DNA from: Celoporthe dispersa
Taxonomy: Eukaryota; Ascomycota; Sordariomycetes; Diaporthales; Cryphonectriaceae
Reading direction: 5' to 3'
Length of the DNA stretch: 64,000 nt
Assembly: GCA_016584495.1 (NCBI GenBank)
Contig: WAID01000003.1
Location: forward strand, 868,001-932,000
Under the pieces are notes generated by a model. The model did no database searches. It was not told the origin of the DNA and saw nothing but the letters and a program-made list of their open reading frames with translations. Shown here one piece after another: positions 36,165 through 46,858 of the stretch (its first letter is position 1; the number at the start of each line of letters is the position of its first letter). Both the position numbers and the translations under genes were made by a program.

Positions 36165-38550
36165 ATGGCTTGGCCCTGGCCACCCCAGACGCGGGTGGAG
36201 TCCATGACCTTCACCGTGGTGATGCGCGCCCGGCCGCTGGTTGACAGGCGCTCCCCTTCCCCCTCTCTGCCGAACTCGCCCTCGCCCCCGCCCTCGTTCA
36301 CAGTCGCAACCTGGCCCTCACCCTCACGCTCGATCACGCTCTCCGAGCAAGAAGACAGCCAGTCGGGGTTCGATACAGAAGACAGCCAGTCGGGGTTCGA
36401 TACAGAAGAGGAGCCCCAGACCCAGCACGGGACCAGCCCTCGCCGCCGCCAACCGGGCAGATACAAGTTCAACCCGTTTGACGCCGTGGGCCTAGATCCA
36501 AGGCCGGACTACGATAAGCTCGCCATCACAAGGGCGGCGGTTGAGGCCCACGTCTGCCGAAAAGGGGGCCACCCGGATCTCGTGAGCGAGGACGACCCTT
36601 TCCCGCGGCCAGCTCAGATCACGGCTGCGCAAAAATACCTCTTAGACCACTGTACCGAGGCCTATGAGAAGTTCAAGGACTGGCCGCGGACCTTCTTCCC
36701 GCCAAGACTCGTGCCGTATCCCCCGCCGGCCGGCGCAGGGCAGGTCGAGGACCCAAGCATGGACGCCGCCGCCGCGGTGGTCCCAGACGATGATGATGAT
36801 CTTGAGAGGCCGGGTCGCTGGCGGGTCTACTGCGTCGCGGACGAGCCGGATGAGAGCTCCAGGGGACCCGCCGCCGCCGCCCACGCCCAGGGGCCAGCCC
36901 CCGCCTCCCTGGACGCAGAGATCGTAGTTAGGCCACCCAGCCCCCGAGCCGACACGGAGAGCGCCTACGAATCCGAGTACAGGCCGTCTCGGGCCCCGAC
37001 GCCGGAATCGTCCGACTACCGCTTCCCATCCGTCGCGGAGTTCGGCAACTCGCCGGACCCGGACCCTGGGGGAAAGGGGCGGCCACAACGGCACCTGTGA
37101 CCTCTGCACGAAGCGCAAAGCTGAGCAAGGTCCACCTCGCGGCGGACCACCAGGCCCCAGCATGCTGTATACGCTTCGCAAAGTTCCCCGGGCTCCTCAA
37201 GAGACACATGGAGAGGCACACCTGGCTCAAGTGTCCCTGCTGCGAGGTCGTGGTGTGCCAGGAGAACATGCCATACCACGTGTGGCGGCACCACGAACTG
37301 CCCTCTGCGAGACCTGCCACAGGGGGCCACCCCCGAGCGACTCTGACGATGCCCAGGTCCGCACCCACCTCGGGCTTTTCCACGCCCTGGAGCTGTGTAC
37401 CTGGTGCGAGGACGTCTTTGTCTTCAAGGACCACCTCGAAGACCACCTCAAGGGTATGCACGATTTCGTGCGGTGCGGAACGCCCTGCGATGACGCCAGG
37501 CTGCAACAAGACCTGGCGGTGCACATCTGTGGGCGGCACCACCGCACCACCAGCTGCAAGCAGTGTAGGGTGGCCGTCGCGGACGGGGCCATGAGGGAGC
37601 ACCGCCTGCGAGCCCACAACCAGGTGAGATGCCACGACTGCAACCAGTGGCAGCCGGGCGACGCACTCGGCGACCACCTGGTCTACGTTCACGAGTACGT
37701 GTCTTGTGACGTCTGCAAAGAGCTGGTGGCGAGAACACGCATAAGCACCCACAAGGTGGAAGAGCACAAGCACTACAAGTGTCCCTTCTGCTTAGTCCTG
37801 ATGCCAAGCCGCTCTGCGATGCGGAAACACCTGTACCGGAGGCACGACGACGTCCAGTGCCCGGCCTGCAGTCGCCTCATCAGGCGCAGGGAATTCGCGC
37901 TCCACCTCCGCAGGGACCACAAGTGGACCCAGTGCGAAGCCAGGGCCTGTGGCCTCTACATGCCCCGGGAGGACGTCGCCGACCACACCGTCACCCACCA
38001 CTCCAAGAGGTGTATGATCTGCGGCCAGGGCTGCTCCGACGATGCCATGGGCGCCCACATGGCCACTCACTCCAGCATCACCTGCCCGGTCTGCGGCAAG
38101 GCGACCAGGAGCCTCGACCTCCACTTCAAGAACGAACACAGGGCCGCCCTGACCGCCAGCCACCAGGGAACTGCTCCCCACGTACCATCCCCTGCTGGCG
38201 CTGCTGCCGCCGGCGTCCGCGGCCACGACGATGCTGTCGCCCGCGACAATGCTGCTGCCAGCTCCGGCTCGCGGAGATGGTCCGCATCGGGCGGGATCCC
38301 TGATCCCCCCAAGCCGGGAGCCACCCCTGCAAGGTGAGCCCTCTCCTCTCTTCCCCTGTCTCTCTCGCTCTCGTGTGTCTCAACAACTGTTAACCCTGAA
38401 GACAGGACGCCCGCAAGAGCACAGCGTGTAGAATGCCGCGCATGCGGCGAGACTGTCTCGTTTGAGAAGCTGTCTGCGCACCAGAAGGCGCAGCACCCTA
38501 ATGCACCCAGGTTTCCTCTGGATGGTGCTGACCTGAGCGACTTTGAGTAG
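36165..38550 (+). CDS. Multi-C2H2 zinc-finger protein
   Basis: About 770 residues; exons 36165-38333 and 38406-38550. The intron starts GTGAGC, has a TTAAC branch and ends CAG. The start lies in a good context (CAGCCATGG). The first ~300 residues are Pro/Ser-rich and partly acidic, with a perfect 10-residue duplication (EDSQSGFDTE) and no known domain. From about residue 305 to 660, roughly ten Cys2-His2 units follow each other. Examples are CDLC...H, CPCCEVVV...HVWRHH, CDVCKELV...H, CPFCLVLM...HLYRRH and CPVCGKA...H. A last finger (VECRACGETV...HQKAQH) sits in exon 2. The fingers vary in spacing, so DNA, RNA or protein binding is possible. Single-base shifts at about 37068 (extra G), 37117 (extra A) and 37301 (missing C) correct to one exact frame. 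Confidence 0.8.
36350..36409 (+). repeat. Two-copy 30-bp direct repeat in the zinc-finger gene
   Basis: Two adjacent identical 30-bp units keep the reading frame and duplicate ten residues, EDSQSGFDTE. The identity of the copies implies a recent duplication. Confidence 0.9.
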
Positions 38551-38936
38551 CAGCAGTCTTGTGTCGTCCGAACCGGACGCTGTAGGGATTCTCAACATGT
38601 CTTTTTTTTCTCCTTGTCTATGAGTGCTTTCCGCTGGGCATGTTTCTTCTTTTCTCTCTCTCTCTCTCTCTCTCCATATCCTGTGTGGTCTGTTGCAGGT
38701 CATCGTCGCTAGGAGGAGTCAGGTTGGTTTCTACGGGGGAGTCATTCATCTCGGTTGATCTCGGGTGTCTGTCTGCAGGGACATGATAGTATTACGATAT
38801 GACTACATATTACGTGACGAACGGTGTCTCTTGCTCTATTGCCAGGTGATGTATAGGGTGAATATTCTCTCTGCTGCTCTGTATGTGTGTGTGTGTGTGT
38901 GTGTGTGTCCTCCTCTCTCCCTACCTCTCTCTCCCC

Positions 38937-38988
<52 letters not shown>

Positions 38989-40055
38989 TTCACCCTCCCC
39001 TCCTCTTGATTGGCTTCTCCCCTTCGGCTTCGGCAGCGGCAGAGGGTTCTTCACTCCCGAGATGAGTGGATCCCGAAGATGGGTGGATCCAGACTAACAA
39101 CAAAACCCTGGGCGCACCATACCTGTGCTCGACCACGTCACCAGGGACGGTAAATACCTGAGACATCATTCGCCGCAGCGGGCGTGTGGCGGGGACATTT
39201 TGTGACCCCCCTGGAAGGGAAGAAGAAGAAGAAACAAACAGACAGACAGACAGACATGCAGTGGCGCGCTCATCTCATCCACCCCCTCCCCAGACAAATT
39301 TCCCATCTCTGTGACATCCCTCCCGCCCCCCGCCCCCCTCACCCTTCTCTCTCTCTCTGTCTGTCTGTCTGTCTCTCTCCCTCCCTCCCTCGCTCGCCGC
39401 CCAGAGATAGGAGGAAAGAACGTAGCAGGCGAAGCCGCCACTTACTGCTTTGGGAACAGACAGGGGTCTCTCATTGGTCGATTAGGGATGCTGACGGGAT
39501 TAGGGATGACCCTTGCTGCTACGGTCTTTTTTTTTTTTCTTTTTCGTTTCTTCTCTCTTTTTGCCAGCCTGCGGTGTCATGGCTGGTGGTCACGTCACAG
39601 CCTCACACGAGGCCAGCATTCACTTCTCAACAGACGAGATGAAGTAATTCATTGAGATAGAGCTAAGACTAAGGAGAGAGAGGGGGGGGCAAAAAAAAAA
39701 AAGAGAGAGAGGGAAAAATTAAAAGAGGTGCCCCAAGTGTCTCTCCAGAAGAAGCAGAGGAAAAGAAACAGCAAACAAATTTACGGCCGTCAACATCATG
39801 ATACCCATCCATACTTTTAGACCGTTCACCATTTACCATTAACACCTTTCCATACCCTGTCCTTTTCCCACGTAGAGCTAGAGATGGAAAGAAAAAAAAG
39901 GAAAAAAAGAAAAAAAAAGGAAGAGGAAAAGCGGACAGGAAAAGAAGAGAAAAAGAAAGGGAAGGAAAAGAAGAGAAAAGGGAAAAAAGGAAAAAAGCAG
40001 ATAAAGAGAAACAAGGATAAGGGATAAGGTCGTGACACACACACACGCACACATC
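38551..40055. other. Intergenic between two convergent genes
   Basis: Contains GT, CT and CA microsatellites near 38885-38990, a (GACA)n run near 39240 and a long purine tract at 39680-40015. The purine tract reads as an artificial Phe/Ser-rich extension of the F-box gene. No gene is supported. Confidence 0.6.
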
Positions 40056-41942
40056 TTAGAACGAGGGCGGCGGTGGGTCCACCCTTAGGGGGTTCTTCTC
40101 CTTGAAGAGATCGCCCTTGTCTCCCCCCTGCCACCAGGCAAAAACACCGCTCCGCACAGAAGCCATTGGCGTTCATCTGCCGCCAGGCCTCGCCCAGCCG
40201 GCGCACCATGATGGGCTTAAACCCGCCCACGAAGACAAAGATGGTCTGGAACAGCGGCCGGTTGGGCTGCTTGCGCCTGGCCTCGGCCAGGAACGTCACC
40301 GTGTGCAGCGCGTGGAACCGGTCCCTGTCCGCGTACTTCTTTAGTTCCTCGTCCCCCGTCTGGGCGATCTGGAGGAGGACGGGCAGGTTCTCGAGCGGCC
40401 GGAGGGTGGTCTGCACGTGCAGCGTGATGGTGTGCAGCTTGGGGAACAGGAGCAGCGCCTCCAGGAACACCAGCGCCTCGCGCTTGAACCCGATGTCCAT
40501 GTCCAGCTCGATGGTCTCCAGCTCCGGCAGCAGGGCCGCCAGCCCGCGGATCACCGCCGGGTCGTACGTCGGGCACCGGCGCCCCTCGTCCGCGAACCCC
40601 ACGTGGTCGTGCAGTGCCAGGTGCTTCAGCGTGGCCGCGTGGCGCTGCAGGGCCTCCACGGGCGGGAAGGCGTTCGTGTGCAGCTGGCCCAGGGACAGGA
40701 ACGAGAGCCGCGCCGTGTGGTCGCGCACGATCTCGAACAGCTTCCTCGTGACCTCCCAGCGCCTGTCCGGCTGGTGCGCGCTGGTGTCGTCGCAGTGCAG
40801 GTGCCGGATGCGCCTGAACGTGGTCAGGGGCACCGTGTCCAGGAAGTTGAACATGGGCACCGCGTCGAGCTCGAGGCGCACTAGCGTGCCGAGGTGCCAG
40901 TGGGTGTTGATGTCCTCGCGCGTGTGCTGCCAGTCGTACGAGCGCAGGCGCAGCTCCCGCAGCGCCGGGAGCTTGGTCATGGTCCCGGTGAACTCGAACT
41001 GGCGGCCCTGGCCGCGGTCCGCAAAGTCCAGGACCCTGAGCTTCTTGGCCGCGTGGACGAGCTGCGTCAGACACCGCAGCGGCGTCACGAAGAGCGGCGG
41101 TGACGGCTGGGCCATCACGAGCGACGCCAGGTAGTCCGACGGGATACTCCTGAAGTACTCGTTCCCCGAGTGTAAGGCGCCGGCCTGGTATCCAAAGTCG
41201 CACACCGGCACCTCCTTGAGGTGCAGCTTTGTCTTGTGCTTCCGCATCTTGGCCTCGTCGAGGAGGTCTGCCGGCAGGTAGTACGGCCCTGACTGCATGA
41301 CCCCGTCCACATAGGTAAACCTGCTCATGGTCAGCCTGTTACTGTCTCGTCTCTTCTTCTTCTCTCTCTCTCTCCCCTCCTTCCTACTTACGTGAAAGAG
41401 CGCAGCTTCTCGATCCGGTCCAGCATGGACTTCATCCGCTCAGGGTCGAGATCACCTCGCATTGTGACATGGCGGGTGTGGGTACAGATTGCCTCATAGG
41501 CCGTAGGGACCTCCTGCTCCGTCTCCGGAGAGAGTTTGTGCTCGTTGAAGGTGATCCTGCAGAAGGTGAGGGGCGTCGCCACGACATAGAGCCGGCGACA
41601 GGCAAGACGGATCTTCCAGACGCTGCGGTAGTCTAGCGCCCAGAGCTGAAGTCGTGCCAAGGAGTGGTCCTCAGTCAGCAATCGTACGTACACACAATGA
41701 TTTTTTTTTCTTTGGTTTTGATCGCCAGTGAGAGAGGAGGGCTGGTGGTGGTGTGTTTTGGGGGGCACACGAACCTCGAGGAGTATCATGGTCAGGAGCT
41801 CCGTGCTCAGGGAGGGCATGGAGAACCTCGCTATGTCGGGCTCCGGTTCCGGGGCCCGCTGGCGAGGCGGGGGAGCCAGGGAGGCAAAGTAGGAGTCCGG
41901 GAGCTGTGCGAACAGCGGAGCGTAGGGGACGGCGCCCGACAT
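40056..41942 (-). CDS. F-box protein
   Basis: Predicted SCF ubiquitin-ligase substrate adaptor, about 566 residues. Exons: 41942-41775, 41645-41392, 41335-40056. The F-box spans the first intron: MPSLSTELLTMILLE, then LWALDYRSVWKIRLACRRLY. This leaves the LP-x-EL...I motif slightly diverged (LS for LP). The rest resembles the irregular leucine-rich C-terminal part common in fungal F-box proteins (LRELRLRSYDW, LVRLELDAVP, LKHLALHDH, LETIELDMD). An extra base in the six-C run at 40125-40130 shifts the frame near the 3' end. Correcting it gives the ending LFKEKNPLRVDPPPPSF and a stop at 40056; uncorrected, the frame runs into a purine tract. The target of degradation is unknown. Confidence 0.8.
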
Positions 41943-42118
41943 GATGACGATGGATGGGCCTAGCCGTGTCGTGTAACTTTAGATAGAGAGGATAGATAAG
42001 ACAACGGGGATGGGGTGGTGTATGAGAGAAGAAGAGGAGGAGGAGGAATAATCAGAAAGAAGGAGGAAGAGGAGGAAGAGGAGGAAGAGGAAGAAGAACC
42101 AGCTAGGCCCAGGCTTCG

Positions 42119-42145
42119 TGTATATATATATATATATATATATAT

Positions 42146-42184
<39 letters not shown>
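42119..42184. repeat. (TA)n followed by (GA)n microsatellite
   Basis: About thirteen TA/AT units run directly into an interrupted GA tract. It lies upstream of the F-box gene. Confidence 0.95.
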
Positions 42185-42185
<1 letters not shown>

Positions 42186-43762
42186 GACAGAGGCGGGAGC
42201 CTTGTTCTTTTGCACCCCTTCCCTTAGGACCTGTTTCCCCCTCCACGCGGCACGGGTGGTTGGAACCCCTGGTGTCTTATTACTCTCGTTCCCGCTGACA
42301 GGAAGGGTTGACAGCGGCCGTGTATTCCTAGCCTGGCCCCTGGTGGTAGTGGCGGTGGCGATGGTGGGTAGTGGTGGTCGAGCAGGGGCGAGAGATCAGG
42401 TGAAGGTGTCCCCTCCCCGTGGATGAAATCTCCCGAACGACGTGCGGCTCGCTTACACGATGGCACCTTGGGGCTATGCTCGTTCTGGAGAGAAAAACAA
42501 CGAAAGAGAGACAGGGAGAGAGAAAAGTCACAAGTCCGCGACAGAAGACGGTCGAGAGAAGAGGGAGAGAGGTGGTGGGTGGTGGGATCCAGGGTGGACC
42601 TGAAGCCGAGTTCCGAGAGGTATCGGATTGAGAACCAGGTTACTGAAGAGGTGTGGATGGGCCGTAGGTATTTTTTTTTTTTCTTTTCGGTTTTTGTGTG
42701 TATTGTGTGTGTGCTGCAGCAGGCCTGGAAATATGGTCTGCCGATTAGAGGAGGAGAAGGAGAAGGAGAGGAAAGGAGAGAAAAGAAACAAGAGGCAGGG
42801 GGGAGGGAGGGAGAGAGGGCAGATCAATCAGTCTCTCTGCCTACCAGCCGCTTCTGTCTCTGGTAGAAACATTCCCGTGTCAAATTAACTATGATATCCC
42901 TGTGACATGTATGTATCCCTGTGCTTCGGGGGGGGGGGGGAGAAGCAATGTGGCCGACGGGAATGGAAGGATTTATTTTCTATTGGGGGGAAAAAGTAGG
43001 GAAAAAAAAAGAAAAGTGAAAAATGCAGGCTCGGATAGGAGAGCACCAGGAATGAAATGGGCTGACTGGTTCTAGACACACAAGAAAAAGAAAGGGAGAG
43101 AGAGAGAGGATGTGAGAGAGAGAGAGAGGTAGGCGGTACATAGCTGGAGGTGGTTCGTGGGTGGGTGGGACTAGCTGTGCTTCAGGGTCCCTTCTCCCTC
43201 TCTCTGTGTCCCTCTCCGCCTCTCTCTCTCTCTCCCACACCGGCTAAATAGGACGGACTGTGTGGCAGATCGATCTGATGCAGTGGTGCGCTTGCTCCCG
43301 TTAGGCCAATCGCAAGACGGTGGGACGGTAAGACGGGGTGGCTAAAGATGGGGCCTACAGGGCCTGGGCAGATGCACGCCAAGGAAAACGGGGACTGTCA
43401 GTGGCATCCCAGGGCCTCCACCACTGTTGTGTCATTCTCTGTGCTGGGAAAGGTCAGCAGATGAAATATAAAAAAAAAGAAAAAAGGTCAATGATCATAT
43501 TCTGTGTTGGTGGTAAATTAGCTGTACATGTTCATGGTGTTTTGGTTACAGAGAAAAGGAAGGAGAAAAAAAAAGGTATGGTCATGAACAGGCCTGGTGA
43601 TGGTGGGTTCTCTCTCTCTCTGTGTGTGTGTCTCTGTGGTGATGTGTCCTGCAGTAGTGATGACTGCTGGGTGATGATGCATGGGATCCACAGGGCCAGA
43701 GCTGTCCCTGCACAACCTGCACAGCTCCATGGAGGCTGCTGTGGGCTCAGGGACAGCAGGCA

Positions 43763-43820
43763 CAGGCTGGTGCTGCCCTCCAGCCTGCCAGGCTGGTGCT
43801 GCCCTCCAGCCTGCCAGGCT
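43763..43820. repeat. 26-bp tandem repeat
   Basis: The unit CAGGCTGGTGCTGCCCTCCA plus GCCTGC is present twice in perfect tandem, with the start of a third copy. Confidence 0.9.
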
Positions 43821-43929
43821 CTTTCCCACAGCCTGCCTCCTGCTGGATGTGCGTGTTGTCTATGAGCATAGGAACAGCAGGTACAGACCAGGGAGGGAGA
43901 GGGGGGCTCTCATTGGCCTCGCAAAATTC

Positions 43930-44830
43930 ACCCGAAGAGGAATGTCCGTGTCTGCACAGTAGGGAGGCTGCTGGTCACCTGCGGAGAAGTCCGTGTGAAT
44001 ACCCCCTTCTCAGCACTGTCTCTGACCCTGCTAGCGCCTGGTCTGCCTAGAGATGCCTTCCACATCTGTGCAGTGGTCTCCTGGGTGCGGTAGGGACGGT
44101 TGTGTGGGTGGACTGTATTGAGGTTTCCTTTTTTTTTTTTTAGGCCTCACAGGTTGTTCTTGAGCAACACCACACACTGTCTGGAGATCATTCCTGGTTC
44201 ATTCCTCCTCGAGATGCACCCACAGGGACCGACCTCAGGACGGTCTGGACGGTGAGGGAGCAGGTACGTATGGAAACCCCCACCCCCCTCAGCCAGCGTC
44301 AACGCTGCAGGCTCCCCGTCCCCTGCCCAATACTTCCTTCCCACAAGATCAGTCATCTCATCATGCCTTCCCAGACCTGCAGTGGTCTCTGTGTTGGTGT
44401 GAAGGAGGTAGGCGGGCTCTGTTGAAGCTTCCGCCTTGCTGCTCTCCTTCTTTATTTTCCCTTCTTCTTTTCCCCTCCTCCTTCGTCCCCCTCTTCTTCT
44501 TCTTCTCTCCTGGACAGCTCGCTCCTCAACAACATCACACGCCACACGCCCGGTTTCAGACATGACTCCTGTTGCGCTTCTCTCTGCATCTCAACCCACA
44601 AGACCGAGTCGAGGATGGTTGTGTACGGTCGGTACCAGATAGGTATGACACCCTCCCCGGCCAGCCTCCCTCGCACTGCAGAGCTTTGTTCCCCTGCCCG
44701 AGACCCCCCATCCCATATGATCAGTCATGTCGTCCTCTGCGTCCACCCCACGTTTGCCACAGGTCCTCCTTCGGCCCTCGTGTGCCGCATCGAGGCTGAC
44801 GTGTGGTCTTGACTGCTGCTGAAACATGTC
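43930..44830. repeat. Decayed tandem array of about 300-360 bp units
   Basis: Three blocks starting near 43930, 44150 and 44505 share ordered landmarks. Blocks 1 and 2 share ATGCCTTCC and GCAGTGGTCTC followed by a TTGA(G/A) end. Blocks 2 and 3 share CCCACA-GACCGA, a CCCCTGCCC run and ATCAGTCAT. The copies are strongly diverged and their borders are uncertain. Confidence 0.45.
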
Positions 44831-46472
44831 ATGGACGAGTCAGGTATCCTCTCGCATCTTCAAGGCCGGGTCCCCTCCCCCCTCTTCTTCTCCCCCTCCG
44901 GGTACGAGGCACGAGGCTACAAGGATGGGTTGACCACAGTCTGGCGATCTGGTGCCGTCTGATGGAACCCGGCCTGGTGTGGTTGCGTTGTGGATATGCC
45001 ACATCTTCTGGGGAACAAGGTGGATCTCTAGAGGTATGTTGCAGACCCAATCGCTGTGGAGGGATGCCCCTCTCTGTTTCTGGATCGATCCCGAAATGCG
45101 TTCATCTCGTCTTGTGTCTGTCACCACTCATTTGATTTTTTTTTTAATTCTCCGCTCCTCCTCCCTCCTTCCCGGCTTACCCGGAGGTGCCCCTGCCCGT
45201 GATCTGTCAGACGATCCAGGCACATTGGAGGTCTCTTGTGAGAGAGAGTGAGAGAGAGAGAGAGAGAGATGCTAGGGGGTCAGATGATGCAGTTGAACCT
45301 GCACGTCACAGTAGAGGTAAGAAAGAGTACTACCACCACCACCACCACCACCATCATCACATCATCCACACATACACAACACACACACACATTCGATCTT
45401 GCTGTGCTAGTACTACGGCGTATCCACACCACGAGGGTGGGTGGGGGAGGGGGAAAGCGTTCGTCCTTTAGGGGACCCGCCGGGTTGCGAGAGCGAGCCT
45501 TGGTGCCGGTGCCTCGCGCCAAGGGTCCAATCGCAAGGTCGACAGGGGGAATTAGGTGATGACGGCAGGGGACAGGCGCTGACCCAGGACCTGCGCTGTA
45601 TACCTGTTTCAGACCAAGCTTGCGATAGGACGAGGCTGTAACCCCCCACCAGAACCACCACCACCACCACCACCGGGCTGAGGCGGATCTGGTAGGTGGT
45701 GGACCTCGCGGGTCCCCACAGAGAGACACAGAGACAGAGGGAGAAAGGGAGCTGACATGAATTGGGGGGGGATGCTAGGTCCGCAGCGACAACCGGTACC
45801 ACACCGCTCCACCCTCGCCGTCTTTCTGTTCGGACGAAGCATCGCGACAGGCCCATCGAAAGAAGAAGAAGAAGAAGGCGATCATGATGAGATGACAGGT
45901 GGATGAGGAGGGGAGAGGTGTGTCCATGTCTTGTGCCCACCCTTGCACCAGCGTCACCAGCATCTTCTTTCCTCCTCCCCTCTGTCTTCCTCCACCCCCA
46001 TCGCGCGCACACCGACATTCTGTACCATGTCTGCCGCCACCAGGTGTCTCTGTCACGACCTGTCCCGGGGATTAGACCCCCTGTCCAGCATTGAAACTGT
46101 GTCGTTACGAGCGACAAGAGGAGAAGCAAGGAGACCACGGAGCTTGTTGCGACAGTTGGACCGATCCCCATCCCCGGCAGGCAGACAATTTCCCCGTCCG
46201 GCGGACCCCTCCTCGACATGAACACACCGCCGCTCGCCGTCTTCCCTCCTCCCCCGGCCCTACTGGCCTGTGCGTTCGGCCTTTATCACCGGAGCTGCAC
46301 CTCAAGACTTACACCGGATCATGCGTCCCGGGGACAGGCCTGTGGCGACCATTTGTGACTATCACTGTCCTGTGTCTCGCCTCTCTCTCTCTCTTTTTTT
46401 CTTCTTCTTTTTTTTTCCCCCACACGACCGTGGCGCATGTGATTGACTGATGACGACTGGGCACCGTCCCGG

Positions 46473-46483
46473 CACGTGATTGG
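46473..46483 (+). promoter_or_regulatory. CACGTG plus inverted CCAAT box upstream of SLA2
   Basis: CACGTG is directly followed by ATTGG, the reverse of CCAAT, about 380 bp upstream of the SLA2 start. Both are common fungal promoter elements. Function here is inferred from position. Confidence 0.4.
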
Positions 46484-46858
46484 CTGGTGGGCTGGGGACA
46501 GGCCGAGAGAGGCCAGAGCGGACTGGGCCGCAGCACAGGTGCGTGTGCATATCTAATTTAGCCCCTGACGTGACCTTGCGGCGGGCCGGCCTTGCTTTCC
46601 CTCGTCGTCGCACCGCTGTGTCGTACACCTTCTCGACCTCGGGCGAACAACAACCACAACCACAAACCACAACCGCCGCCGCCACCACAATAATCATCTC
46701 GACAGACCCCTCTACATCTCTCTCTCTCTCTCTCCCGACCGCCGCCCTCTCCTGGAAGAGATACTGCCTCTTCTTCATCGCAGCTGACGCCCAGCCCGTC
46801 CTCGCCCCTGTTCGACCACAAGCCCCCCGCAAGGCCTCGGCCGGTGCTGCTGGCAATC

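Larger units (their letters stand above)
41943..46858. other. Gene-poor stretch between the F-box gene and SLA2
   Basis: This 4.9 kb contains microsatellites, small tandem repeats and a decayed tandem array (listed separately). ORFs on both strands reach 270 codons but have no domain, and poly-residue runs come from microsatellites. No gene is supported. Confidence 0.55.

Noticed and set aside
39670..40055. Phe/Leu/Ser-rich C-terminal extension of the F-box protein
   Set aside because: It arises by reading a purine tract after a one-base insertion; the corrected frame stops at 40056.
45413..46225. 270-codon minus-strand ORF left of SLA2
   Set aside because: Runs of Val, Leu and Ser come from microsatellites; no domain.
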